Below are positions 56,025 to 64,000 of a stretch of DNA of 64,000 bases, one piece after another. A model generated the notes under the pieces. That model did no database searches. It was not told where the DNA came from and saw nothing but the letters and a program-made list of their open reading frames with translations. Position numbers and translations under genes: made by a program. The stretch's first letter is position 1, and every line of letters starts with the position of its first letter. Origin of the DNA: JBBQXK01 sp052387255 (GTDB taxonomy: Bacteria > Pseudomonadota > Alphaproteobacteria > Rhodobacterales > Rhodobacteraceae); NCBI GenBank assembly GCA_052387255.1, contig JBQTJI010000081.1, positions 1 through 64,000 of the forward strand, given 5' to 3'.

Positions 56025-58589
56025 CTATTTCTTCTCCTCCGGCTTCTTCTTGGCCACGTCGGCAGCGATGCGCCCCATGTCCGACGCCTCGCGGATCAGG
56101 CCGCCCTGCTTGGCCAGGGTGCCGCCCTCGATCCCGATATCGGCCAGCAGGCTGTCGATCAGCGGGGCCTGGACCCGGTAGCGGAGCGCGGAATTGATCA
56201 CCTCGTCGGTCGGGCTGGCCCCGGTTCCGTTGCCCTCGCCACCCATGCCGGCAAGCTGCATGATGCGGATATCCTGTATCTTTTCCAATGGCTTGACTGA
56301 TGCGGCCACGATCCCCTCGACATGTTCCAGCATCTTGCGCTTGAACAGCGAATGACGCGCCTCGTCGGTCAGGATGTTCTCGGCCTCGTTGATCAGCTTG
56401 GCCGCCTCGGCCTCGACCGCCGCCCGCACCGCCGCCGCCTCGGACGCCAGCCGCGCTTCGGCAGTGGCCTTTTCGGCCATCATCACGTCGATGGCCTTGC
56501 GGCGGTTTGCAGCTTCGGTCTCGCGCACCGTCTTGACCCGTTCCTCGGCCTGCGCGGCCAGGGCCTTGCCCACATCGGATTCGGCGCGGGCGGCGGATTC
56601 CTCGAGCGATTTCTTGTACAGCGCGATGGCCTTTTCCATCTGGGCGCTTTCGACGGCCTGTTCGCGCGATACTTCAAGTTTCCGTCGCAACATCTCGTGA
56701 TCAATTCGGATTTCGTCGATTGCCCTTTCGCTGGCGATGCGCGCCCGTTCGACATCCTCTTTCGATTCGATCTCGGCTTCGCGCAGTGCCTGCACGCGGG
56801 CGATTTCCAGCTGCTCCAAGGACCTGCGCCGCTCCAGACGCGCCGCCTCGAGGCTGCGCTCACGGTCCACGTCGGCGTTGTCGACGTCGCGCCGGGCCGC
56901 GATCTCGGCCTGCTTGACCGTGGCATCCGCCGCCACCGCCTTGGCCCGCGCACCCGACAGGGCCACGATGCGCGCCGCTTCGGCCTCTTCGACCGCGCGC
57001 TTGGCCCCGATGCCGGTGACCTCGCGCGTCCGCTGGCTGGCGATGCGTTCCTCTTCCAGCGCCAGGTCCGAGGCGATGCGTGCGGCCTCGGTCGCCTGGC
57101 GGCGGGCGATTTCGGCTGCTTCAAGCCCCCCCTCGCGCGCGATTTCCCGTGTGCGCACAGCCTCTTCCGCCGCGATCCTCTCGGCGTCGGTGGCCTGGCG
57201 CGCGGCGATTTCGGCGGTGTCGAGGGCCTGCGTGCGGGCAATTTCCATCTCGCGGATGCGGCGGTCCTCGGCGATGCGGGCCTCGTTCACCTGGGCACCT
57301 TGGGCGATGCGCAGGCGTTCGGTTTCCTCGCGGGCGGCGATCTCGGCGGCGTCCAGCGTCTTCTGCCGCTCGATTTCCTGGCGGCGCACGGTTTCCTCGC
57401 CCCGGATGCGCGTCTGGTTCAGCAGCAGCGTCTCGGCCATGCGCCGCTTCTCGGTCGCCTCGTGCGCCTCGATCCCCGCCGCTTCGATGGTGCGTTGCCG
57501 TTCGATTTCAAGGCCTTGCGTCTCGCGGTCGCGGGCGATGCGGGCCTCGGTCACGGCCTGTTCCTGGGCGATGCGGGCGCGTTCCGTGGCCTCGCGCGCG
57601 GCGATCTCGTCGGCCTCGACGGCCTGGGTGCGGGCAATCTCGCGGGTGCGGATGTCGCGTTCGCTGGCAATCCGCGCCTCCGCGATGGCGCGGTCGTTGG
57701 CAATCCGCGCGCGTTCGATGGTCTCGCGCGCGGTGATCTGGGCGCTTTCGGCCTCGGTGTCGCGGGTCGCGCGTTCGCGGGCCAGTTCGGCGCGCTGCTG
57801 TGCGCGGCGGAACTCGACGTCGCGTTCCTGTTCCAGACGGGCGGCCTCGGATTCGCGGTCGATGTCGAGCGCCTGCTTTTCGGCCTCGAGGTTGCGGGCG
57901 CGGATCTGGATCATCGTGTCCTGCTCGATGTCGTTGCGGAGTTTCCGCCGCGCCTCGATGTCCTTGATCAGGGCCGTCAGACCCTCGGCGTCGAAGCGGT
58001 TGGAGGGGTTGAAGAATTCCAGCGCCGTCTGGTCGATGTCGAGGATCGCGACGGATTCGAGTTCCAGCCCGTTGCGCGTCAGATCCTCTTGCGCGGCCTC
58101 TTTCACACGCGAAACGTAGGACCCCCGGTTTTCATGCATCTGGCCCATGTCCATCTCGGCGGCCACGGCGCGCAGGGCGGATTCGAACTTGCCCGACAGC
58201 AGGGCATGCAGCGTTTCGGGTTCCAGCGTGCGGCGGCCAAGCGTGCTGGCGGCCATGGCGACGGCGGGGCGTTCGGGGCGGACGCGGACGTAGAACTCGG
58301 CCTCGACATCGACGCGCATGCGGTCCTTGGTGATCAGCGCCTGCCCCTTGGTGCGGCTGACCTTGAGCGGCAGGACGTTCATGTTGACGGGCGTGATGTC
58401 GTGGATGATGGGCCAGACGAAGGCACCGCCGTCGATCACCACCTTTTCGCCGAGGAACCCGGTGCGCACGAAGGCGACCTCCTTGGTGGACCGCCGGTAG
58501 AGCCACTGCATGACCCAGTACAGGATCGCGATGGCGACGACGGCGACGATCAGCCAGAGGATCAGTTGTCCGATGAGTTGTCCGGTCAT
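56025..58589 (-). CDS. Giant flotillin/SPFH protein with hendecad coiled coil
   Basis: 854 residues. One N-terminal membrane segment (LILWLIVAVVAIAILYWVMQ, residues ~9-28), then an SPFH/band-7 domain (about 40-200; VDVEAEFYVRVRPE, EDLTRNGLELESVAILDIDQ), then about 450 residues of charged coiled coil and a C-terminal flotillin-like tail. From residue 285 to about 537 an Ile (once Met, at 384) recurs every 11 residues: units such as IARTQAVEADE, IAAREATERAR, IAQEQAVTEAR. E. coli YqiK-type flotillins are ~550 residues, so this is much enlarged. It presumably forms a membrane scaffold; its place in a catabolic operon is unusual. Confidence 0.9.
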   Translation of the reverse strand: MTGQLIGQLILWLIVAVVAIAILYWVMQWLYRRSTKEVAFVRTGFLGEKVVIDGGAFVWPIIHDITPVNMNVLPLKVSRTKGQALITKDRMRVDVEAEFYVRVRPERPAVAMAASTLGRRTLEPETLHALLSGKFESALRAVAAEMDMGQMHENRGSYVSRVKEAAQEDLTRNGLELESVAILDIDQTALEFFNPSNRFDAEGLTALIKDIEARRKLRNDIEQDTMIQIRARNLEAEKQALDIDRESEAARLEQERDVEFRRAQQRAELARERATRDTEAESAQITARETIERARIANDRAIAEARIASERDIRTREIARTQAVEADEIAAREATERARIAQEQAVTEARIARDRETQGLEIERQRTIEAAGIEAHEATEKRRMAETLLLNQTRIRGEETVRRQEIERQKTLDAAEIAAREETERLRIAQGAQVNEARIAEDRRIREMEIARTQALDTAEIAARQATDAERIAAEEAVRTREIAREGGLEAAEIARRQATEAARIASDLALEEERIASQRTREVTGIGAKRAVEEAEAARIVALSGARAKAVAADATVKQAEIAARRDVDNADVDRERSLEAARLERRRSLEQLEIARVQALREAEIESKEDVERARIASERAIDEIRIDHEMLRRKLEVSREQAVESAQMEKAIALYKKSLEESAARAESDVGKALAAQAEERVKTVRETEAANRRKAIDVMMAEKATAEARLASEAAAVRAAVEAEAAKLINEAENILTDEARHSLFKRKMLEHVEGIVAASVKPLEKIQDIRIMQLAGMGGEGNGTGASPTDEVINSALRYRVQAPLIDSLLADIGIEGGTLAKQGGLIREASDMGRIAADVAKKKPEEKK

Positions 58590-58608
58590 GGTTCGGTTTC
58601 CTATCGTC

Positions 58609-59433
58609 CTAGGCGAAGGACAGGCGCTTGAAGGCCCGCGTTTGTTCGGTCAGTGCAGTTTCGGTCGGCAGCCGCTCCATCGAGGACGCACCGTAGAAGC
58701 CGTGGCAGGTGCGGGCGTTGTGCAGCACGAAGCCTGCGTCGTCGGGCATCGCCACCGGCCCGCCGTGGACCAGGATGATGGCGTCGGGCTTGACCGCCAG
58801 CGCCGCCGCTGCCCAACGGTCGACCAGGGCGGGGCAGTCGGCGAGTTTCAGCGCGGTTTCCGCACCGATGCTGCCGCCGGTGGTCAGGCCCAGGTGGCAG
58901 ACGATGATGTCGGCCCCTGCCGCCGCCATCGCTGCCGCGTCCTTTTCCGAGAAGACATAAGGGGTTGTCAGCAGGTCCTTTGCGCGCGCCCTGGCGATCA
59001 TGTCAACCTCAAGCGCATAGCTCATCCCCGTCTCTTCCAGGTTGGCGCGGAAGGTGCCGTCGATCAGGCCGACGGTGGGGAAGTTCTGGACGCCCGCGAA
59101 GCCCTTTGCCCTGACCTCGTCCAGGAAGCGGTCCATGATGCGGAAGGGGTCGGTGGCGCAGACGCCGGCCAGGACGGGTGTGTGTTTCACCACCGGCAGC
59201 ACCTCGGCCGCCATGTCCATCACGATGGCATTGGCGTCGCCGTAAGGCATGAGGCCCGCGAGCGAGCCGCGCCCGGCCATGCGGTAGCGGCCCGAATTGT
59301 AGATCACGATCAGGTCGATGCCGCCCGCCTCTTCGCACTTGGCCGACAGGCCGGTGCCCGCGCCGCCGCCGACGATGGGTTCGCGCCGGGCGATCATGGC
59401 GTGGAACTTTGCGAGGATCTCGGTCCGGGTCAT
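58609..59433 (-). CDS. PEP-hydrolase-like TIM-barrel protein, Tm-1 C-terminal type
   Basis: A 274-residue TIM-barrel protein of the family annotated as phosphoenolpyruvate hydrolase-like (TIM-br_sig_trns). PIVGGGAGTGLSAKCEEAGG, IVIYNSGRYRMAGRGSLAG, GVQNFPTVGLIDGTFRANLE and IIVCHLGLTTGGSIGA are typical. In plants the same domain is the C-terminal part of the tomato Tm-1 resistance protein, whose N-terminal part is homologous to the gene just upstream here. It overlaps that gene as ATGA. The enzyme's true reaction is unknown. Confidence 0.9.
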   Translation of the reverse strand: MTRTEILAKFHAMIARREPIVGGGAGTGLSAKCEEAGGIDLIVIYNSGRYRMAGRGSLAGLMPYGDANAIVMDMAAEVLPVVKHTPVLAGVCATDPFRIMDRFLDEVRAKGFAGVQNFPTVGLIDGTFRANLEETGMSYALEVDMIARARAKDLLTTPYVFSEKDAAAMAAAGADIIVCHLGLTTGGSIGAETALKLADCPALVDRWAAAALAVKPDAIILVHGGPVAMPDDAGFVLHNARTCHGFYGASSMERLPTETALTEQTRAFKRLSFA

Positions 59434-61572
59434 CGGCGGGCCTCTTTCTTGCGCGGGCTGCGCACCCCGTGCAGCGCGCGGAAGGCGGCGACCACGGCGG
59501 CGGCAAATGGGGCGTCGTTGATGTGGTGCGGCAGGCGGGTCAATTGACGGGCCGATGTCTGGCGGACGGTCGATTCAAGCGCCTGGAACAGGGCGGCGCG
59601 GGCGGCGGGGTCGTGAAAGGGTTTGCCGGGGGCATCGAGGGCCGACACGCCGCCCTCGGGCAGGAAGAAGCGCACCGGCCCCTCCATCGCGTTCAGCCGC
59701 TCGCCGATCCAGCGGCCCATCTCGGCGCATTCCTGGGGCGTGGTGCGCATCAGGGTGACGTGGGGGTTGTGGGGGTAGACCAGCCTTCCGCGATAGCGTT
59801 CCGGCACGGTGTCGGGTGCTGCGAAGTTCACCATGTCGAGCGCGCCGACCGATCCGACATAGGGCATCCGCGTGCGGATCACCGCGCCGAAACGGTCGTC
59901 GCTGGCGGGAAAGACGCCGCCCATCAGGCGGTCGGCCACCTCGGTGGTGGTCAGGTCGATGACGCCTGCGACCTTGCCCCCGTCGATCAGTTTTTCCATC
60001 GACTGGCCGCCGATGCCGGTGGCGTGGAACACGAGGCAGTCGTAGTCGTCGCGCAGCAGCGCGGTGACCTGCTGCACCGCCGGGGTGGTCACGCCGAACA
60101 TGGTCAGGCCGATGGCGGGTTTTTCCGCCCCGGGCAGGGGGGATTTGCGCCCCGCCACCATGCCCGCCATCGCGTGGGCGGCGTTCGACAGCACCTCGCG
60201 CGTGATGGCGTTCAGGCCCTGCACGTCGGCGACCGAATGCATCAGGGTGATGTCGGCGGGGCCGACGTATTTCGAGACCTCACCGGATGCGACGGTCGAG
60301 ACGATCAGCTTCGGCACCCCCACGGGCAGGGCCCGCATGGCGGGGGCGACCATCGCGGTGCCGCCCGATCCGCCTGCGGACAGGACGCCTGCGACGCCCT
60401 GCGCCTGTTTCAGCCAGCGTTCGAAGGCCAGCGTCATGCCCGCGACCGAACTTCCCCGGTCGCCGGTGAGCACGCCCGCAGCACCCCGCGGGTGGAAGGC
60501 CGCGACCATGTGGGCGGGGATGTCGGTGCTGGTCATGGTGCCGGTGGTGGACAGGTCGACCGTGCGCACGGGCAGGCCCGCCTTGCGCACCAGATCGGCC
60601 ATGAAGCGCAACTCGTCGCCCTTGGTGTCGAAGGTGCCCGCGACCAGCACGGCCTGCTGGCCGCCCATGGCCAGCATCGGGCGGATGTCGGCCTGGGGGG
60701 GCGGGGCGGCGGTGGTGATGACGCGGGCGGCGCGGTCCAGCACGGCCACGGGCACAGGCTGCGACCAGCGGTTGGGGATGCGGGGGTTGGCGTTCCAGAC
60801 TTTGGGCGCGACCGCGACGGGAGCCTGCGCAGCACGGGCATCCTTGGCCGGGGCCTCGGGCGGGCCGTCGTCGCCGTGGCGACCGACGCCCAGCAGGCGC
60901 TGCTGCAGGGCGCGGTCGTTCGCCAGGTCCTGCGCGGGGACCAGCCGGTTCACCCGGCCGTTGACCATGATCGCCACGCTGTCCGCCACGGCGCAGGCGA
61001 CGCCGATGTTCTGCTCGATGACCAGAACGTCGATCTCGCCCTCCTCGCCCAGGCGGACCAGCATGTCCTCGACCTGCGCCACGATGACAGGGGCCAGCCC
61101 TTCGGTCGGCTCGTCCATCACCAGAAGGCGGGGGTTCATCAGCAGGGCGCGGGCAATGGCCAGCATCTGCTGCTCGCCGCCCGACAGCTGCGCGCCGCCG
61201 TTCGATTTGCGCTCGGCCAGGCGGGGGAAGGTGGCGTAGATGCGCTCGACCGACCATGCGCCTTTCGTGGCCACCATGCGCAGGTGTTCGTCCACCGTCA
61301 GCGACCGCCACAGGCGGCGGCCCTGGGGCACATAGGCGATGCCCACCCGGGCGATCTCGGCGGGGGGCCTGCCGTTGATGATCTGGCCTGCGAAGCTGAC
61401 GGTGCCCGCCGCGACAGGCACCATCCCCATGATCGCCTTGCACAGCGTGGTCTTGCCCATGCCGTTGCGGCCCACCACCGACAGGACACCCCGTTCCAGC
61501 CGCAGGTCCACCCCCTGCAAGGCGTGGGACGCGCCGTAGAAGACGTTCAGGCCCTTGATGTCCAGCGTGGGG

Positions 61573-61580
<8 letters not shown>
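59430..61580 (-). CDS. Fusion: LivF-type ABC ATPase + Tm-1-like ATP-binding (UPF0261) domain
   Basis: 716 residues. Residues 1-~240 are a branched-chain-type ABC ATPase (LivF): Walker A VVGRNGMGKTTLCK, signature LSGGEQQMLAIARAL, Walker B LLVMDEPTEGLAP. A Pro/Ala linker (~240-310) follows. Residues ~315-716 are a Tm-1-like/UPF0261 domain: VLVAGTFDTKGDELRFMADL, LTGDRGSSVAGM, LSAGGSGGTAMVAPAMRALP, FHATGIGGQSMEKLIDGG. The unit normally exists as a separate gene; here it is covalently attached to the transporter ATPase. The start lies 8 bp inside livG's end. It couples import to the Tm-1 module. Confidence 0.9.
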
Positions 61581-62369
<789 letters not shown>

Positions 62370-62373
<4 letters not shown>

Positions 62374-63431
62374 CGGCGGTCGCCTTTCAGGGGGTCGCGT
62401 TTCGTGCGGGACTGCCAGCGTTCCCACAGGCCCAGCACACCGTCGGGCGAGAAGAACACGATGGCCAGGAACCCAAGGCCGATCAACAGCTTGAACCGTT
62501 CGCCCGACAGGTCGAACGCCATCAGGACATCCGGCGAGAAGGTGCGCAGAAGGACATAGATCAGCGCCCCGATGAACGGCCCGATGGGGCGGCGGATGCC
62601 GCCGACGACGGCGATGACCAGGATGTCGATCACCGCCGGGATGCCGGCGGTGCCGGGCGAAATCTGCGCGTTCTGCCAGACCAGCAGGATGCCCCCCAGG
62701 GCGGCGATGACCGAGGCAAAGCTGTAGGCCGCGATGCGGTGCGCGTTCACGGAATAGCCAAGCGCCGCCATCCGGCGCGGGTTGTCGCGCACGCCCTGCA
62801 GCGCCAGCCCGAAGGGCGAGCGGGACACATAGACGACGGCGGCATAGGACAAGACGGCGCAGCCGAGCGATAGGTAGTAGAACGGCACGGGTGCCCGCCA
62901 GTCGACCCCGAACAGCATCGGCGGCACCACCAGGTTGAACCCGGAATAGCCGTTGAACAGGCCATAGTTCTGTCGGGTGAAGTAGAAGAAGGCCGATGCG
63001 ATGGCCAGCGTGATCATGATCGTGTAGATGCCCTCGGTCCTGACCGCCAATGCGCCGACCAGCGTGCCGAAACCGGCGGCGATGACGATGGCGGCGGGGA
63101 TGTAGACGCACCACGGCAGGCCCTGGCTGATCTCGGCCACGCCCGAGGTGCCGAGGATCGCCACCATGTAGCCGCCCAGCGCCGCCACGGTCATCTGGAT
63201 CAGGCTGACCATGCCGCCGTAGCCCGCAAGGAACATCAGCGACAGCGCGATCATGCCCAGGATGAAGGTCCAGCCGAACACCTGGAACAGCCAGAAATCG
63301 TTGGCGAGCAACGGCATCACGATCAGGATGAAGCCCACGGCCCACCACGCCGGTGCGACGCGCTCGACCAGGTTCCAGGCCCCCGGCTCGACAGCGGTAC
63401 GCGAAGGGGGGGGCTGATCGGTCACCGCCAT
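62370..63431 (-). CDS. livM: Branched-chain-type ABC transporter permease (LivM)
   Basis: A 353-residue permease with about ten membrane segments. Family stretches are LSLMFLAGYGGMVSLIQMTVAALGG, TEGIYTIMITLAIASAFFYF, GLALQGVRDNPRRMAALGY (the cytosolic EAA-like loop) and VGGIRRPIGPFIGALIYVLL. It overlaps livG by 4 bp and livH by one base. Confidence 0.93.
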
Positions 63432-64000
63432 CAGCGCCCCGCCCCCAGAAGGCCCTGCGGGCGGAAGGCCAGCACCACCGCCATGATCAGGAAGGTGAAG
63501 ACCACCGAATAGGTCGGCGCGTAGACCAGCCCGAGTTGCTCGGACAGCCCGATGATCACCGCGCCGATGGCGGCACCGGGGATCGACCCCATGCCGCCGA
63601 CGATGACCACGACCAGCGACGCCAGCAGGAACCGCGTGTCCTCGCCCGGCGTCAGCGACTGGAACGTGCCGCCGACGATGCCGCCCATGCCAGCGAGACC
63701 CGCCCCGAAGGCGAAGACGGCGAGGAACACGTACTGGATGCGCACGCCCGATGCCGCCAGCATCTCGCGGTCATCCACCCCCGCCCGGATCAGCATGCCC
63801 AGGCGCGAACGGTTGAGGACCAGCCACATCCCGACGCCGATGACGATGGCGGCAACCAGGATGGCGATGCGGACGGCGGGAAACTTGAACCAGGTCACTT
63901 CGCCTGTATCCTCGCGGACGGAACTGATCACCGGCAGTTCGACCGGCCCCGACAGAAGGTCGGGCGTGAGGATCGTGTAGGACTGCCCGCCCCAGACCCA
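63431..64000 (-). CDS. livH: Branched-chain-type ABC transporter permease (LivH), 5' end outside window
   Basis: The frame is open to the window edge, giving 189 C-terminal residues. RLGMLIRAGVDDREMLAASGV is the cytosolic coupling loop; LAGMGGIVGGTFQSLTPGEDTRFLL and MGSIPGAAIGAVIIGLSEQL are LivH-typical. The ATG at 63931 is internal and not the true start. It is the most upstream gene seen of the supra-operon. Confidence 0.9.
   Translation of the reverse strand, partial: WVWGGQSYTILTPDLLSGPVELPVISSVREDTGEVTWFKFPAVRIAILVAAIVIGVGMWLVLNRSRLGMLIRAGVDDREMLAASGVRIQYVFLAVFAFGAGLAGMGGIVGGTFQSLTPGEDTRFLLASLVVVIVGGMGSIPGAAIGAVIIGLSEQLGLVYAPTYSVVFTFLIMAVVLAFRPQGLLGAGR

Noticed and set aside
56322..58631. 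769-codon plus-strand frame opposite the flotillin
   Set aside because: Periodic Gly/Asp/Phe-rich composition simply mirrors the repetitive coiled-coil gene; no start signal or domain.

Overview
The window is about 64 kb of GC-rich, densely packed DNA from an alphaproteobacterium, most likely a member of the Rhodobacteraceae/Paracoccaceae. The clues are family-typical neighbourhoods: glyQ followed by a small DUF6446-type protein, glyS and a ppdK-like gene; a DnaA-related HdaA gene between an AI-2E-family permease and ppk1; DUF2484 genes next to murC; and the short alphaproteobacterial ProS. Neighbouring genes very often overlap as ATGA or GTGA. I saw no rRNA or tRNA gene, CRISPR array, transposase or prophage. 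The first ~90 bases are a G/C homopolymer smear that looks like a poor contig end.

Left part (1-14.8 kb). The catalytic dihydropyrimidine dehydrogenase subunit preA opens the window. Five kb further on lies a divergent pair, an omega-amino-acid aminotransferase and a RutR-like TetR regulator, with a near-perfect RutR box between them, which points to pyrimidine/beta-alanine catabolism. Interspersed are a membrane adenylate cyclase of visibly lower GC, dadA, a ParDE pair translationally coupled to a cupin gene, a BrnTA pair whose toxin carries a premature stop, trmJ, and the folB, folP, glmM group.

Middle (14.8-43.2 kb). Housekeeping genes dominate: a PPDK-like protein with a degenerate ATP site, glyS (with an AT-rich internal patch) and glyQ, a SPOR/peptidoglycan-binding pseudoprotease, aguB, proS with a frameshifted DUF998 gene, a pentapeptide-repeat membrane protein, the permease-hdaA-ppk1 operon, and a fragmented cell-wall cluster (ftsW, murG, murC, four small membrane proteins; murD 7 kb away and no murB).

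Right part (43.2-64 kb). A single run of minus-strand, mostly overlapping genes forms a large, apparently undescribed catabolic supra-operon. In transcription order it holds branched-chain-type ABC permeases and ATPase (livH, livM, livG), a LivF ATPase fused to a Tm-1-like (UPF0261) domain, the partner Tm-1 TIM-barrel protein, an 854-residue flotillin with a long 11-residue-periodic coiled coil, two SRPBCC proteins, a molybdenum hydroxylase (FAD, 2Fe-2S and a molybdopterin subunit split into two genes), MoxR and VWA maturation proteins, a fuconolactonase-like amidohydrolase, a metallo-beta-lactamase-fold lactonase, an SMP-30/isochorismatase-fold fusion, two SDRs and a fumarylacetoacetate-hydrolase-family enzyme. 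The proposed logic, import, Mo-dependent hydroxylation, lactone/amide hydrolysis, oxidation and C-C cleavage, is inference; the substrate is unknown. It is the most interesting part of the window.
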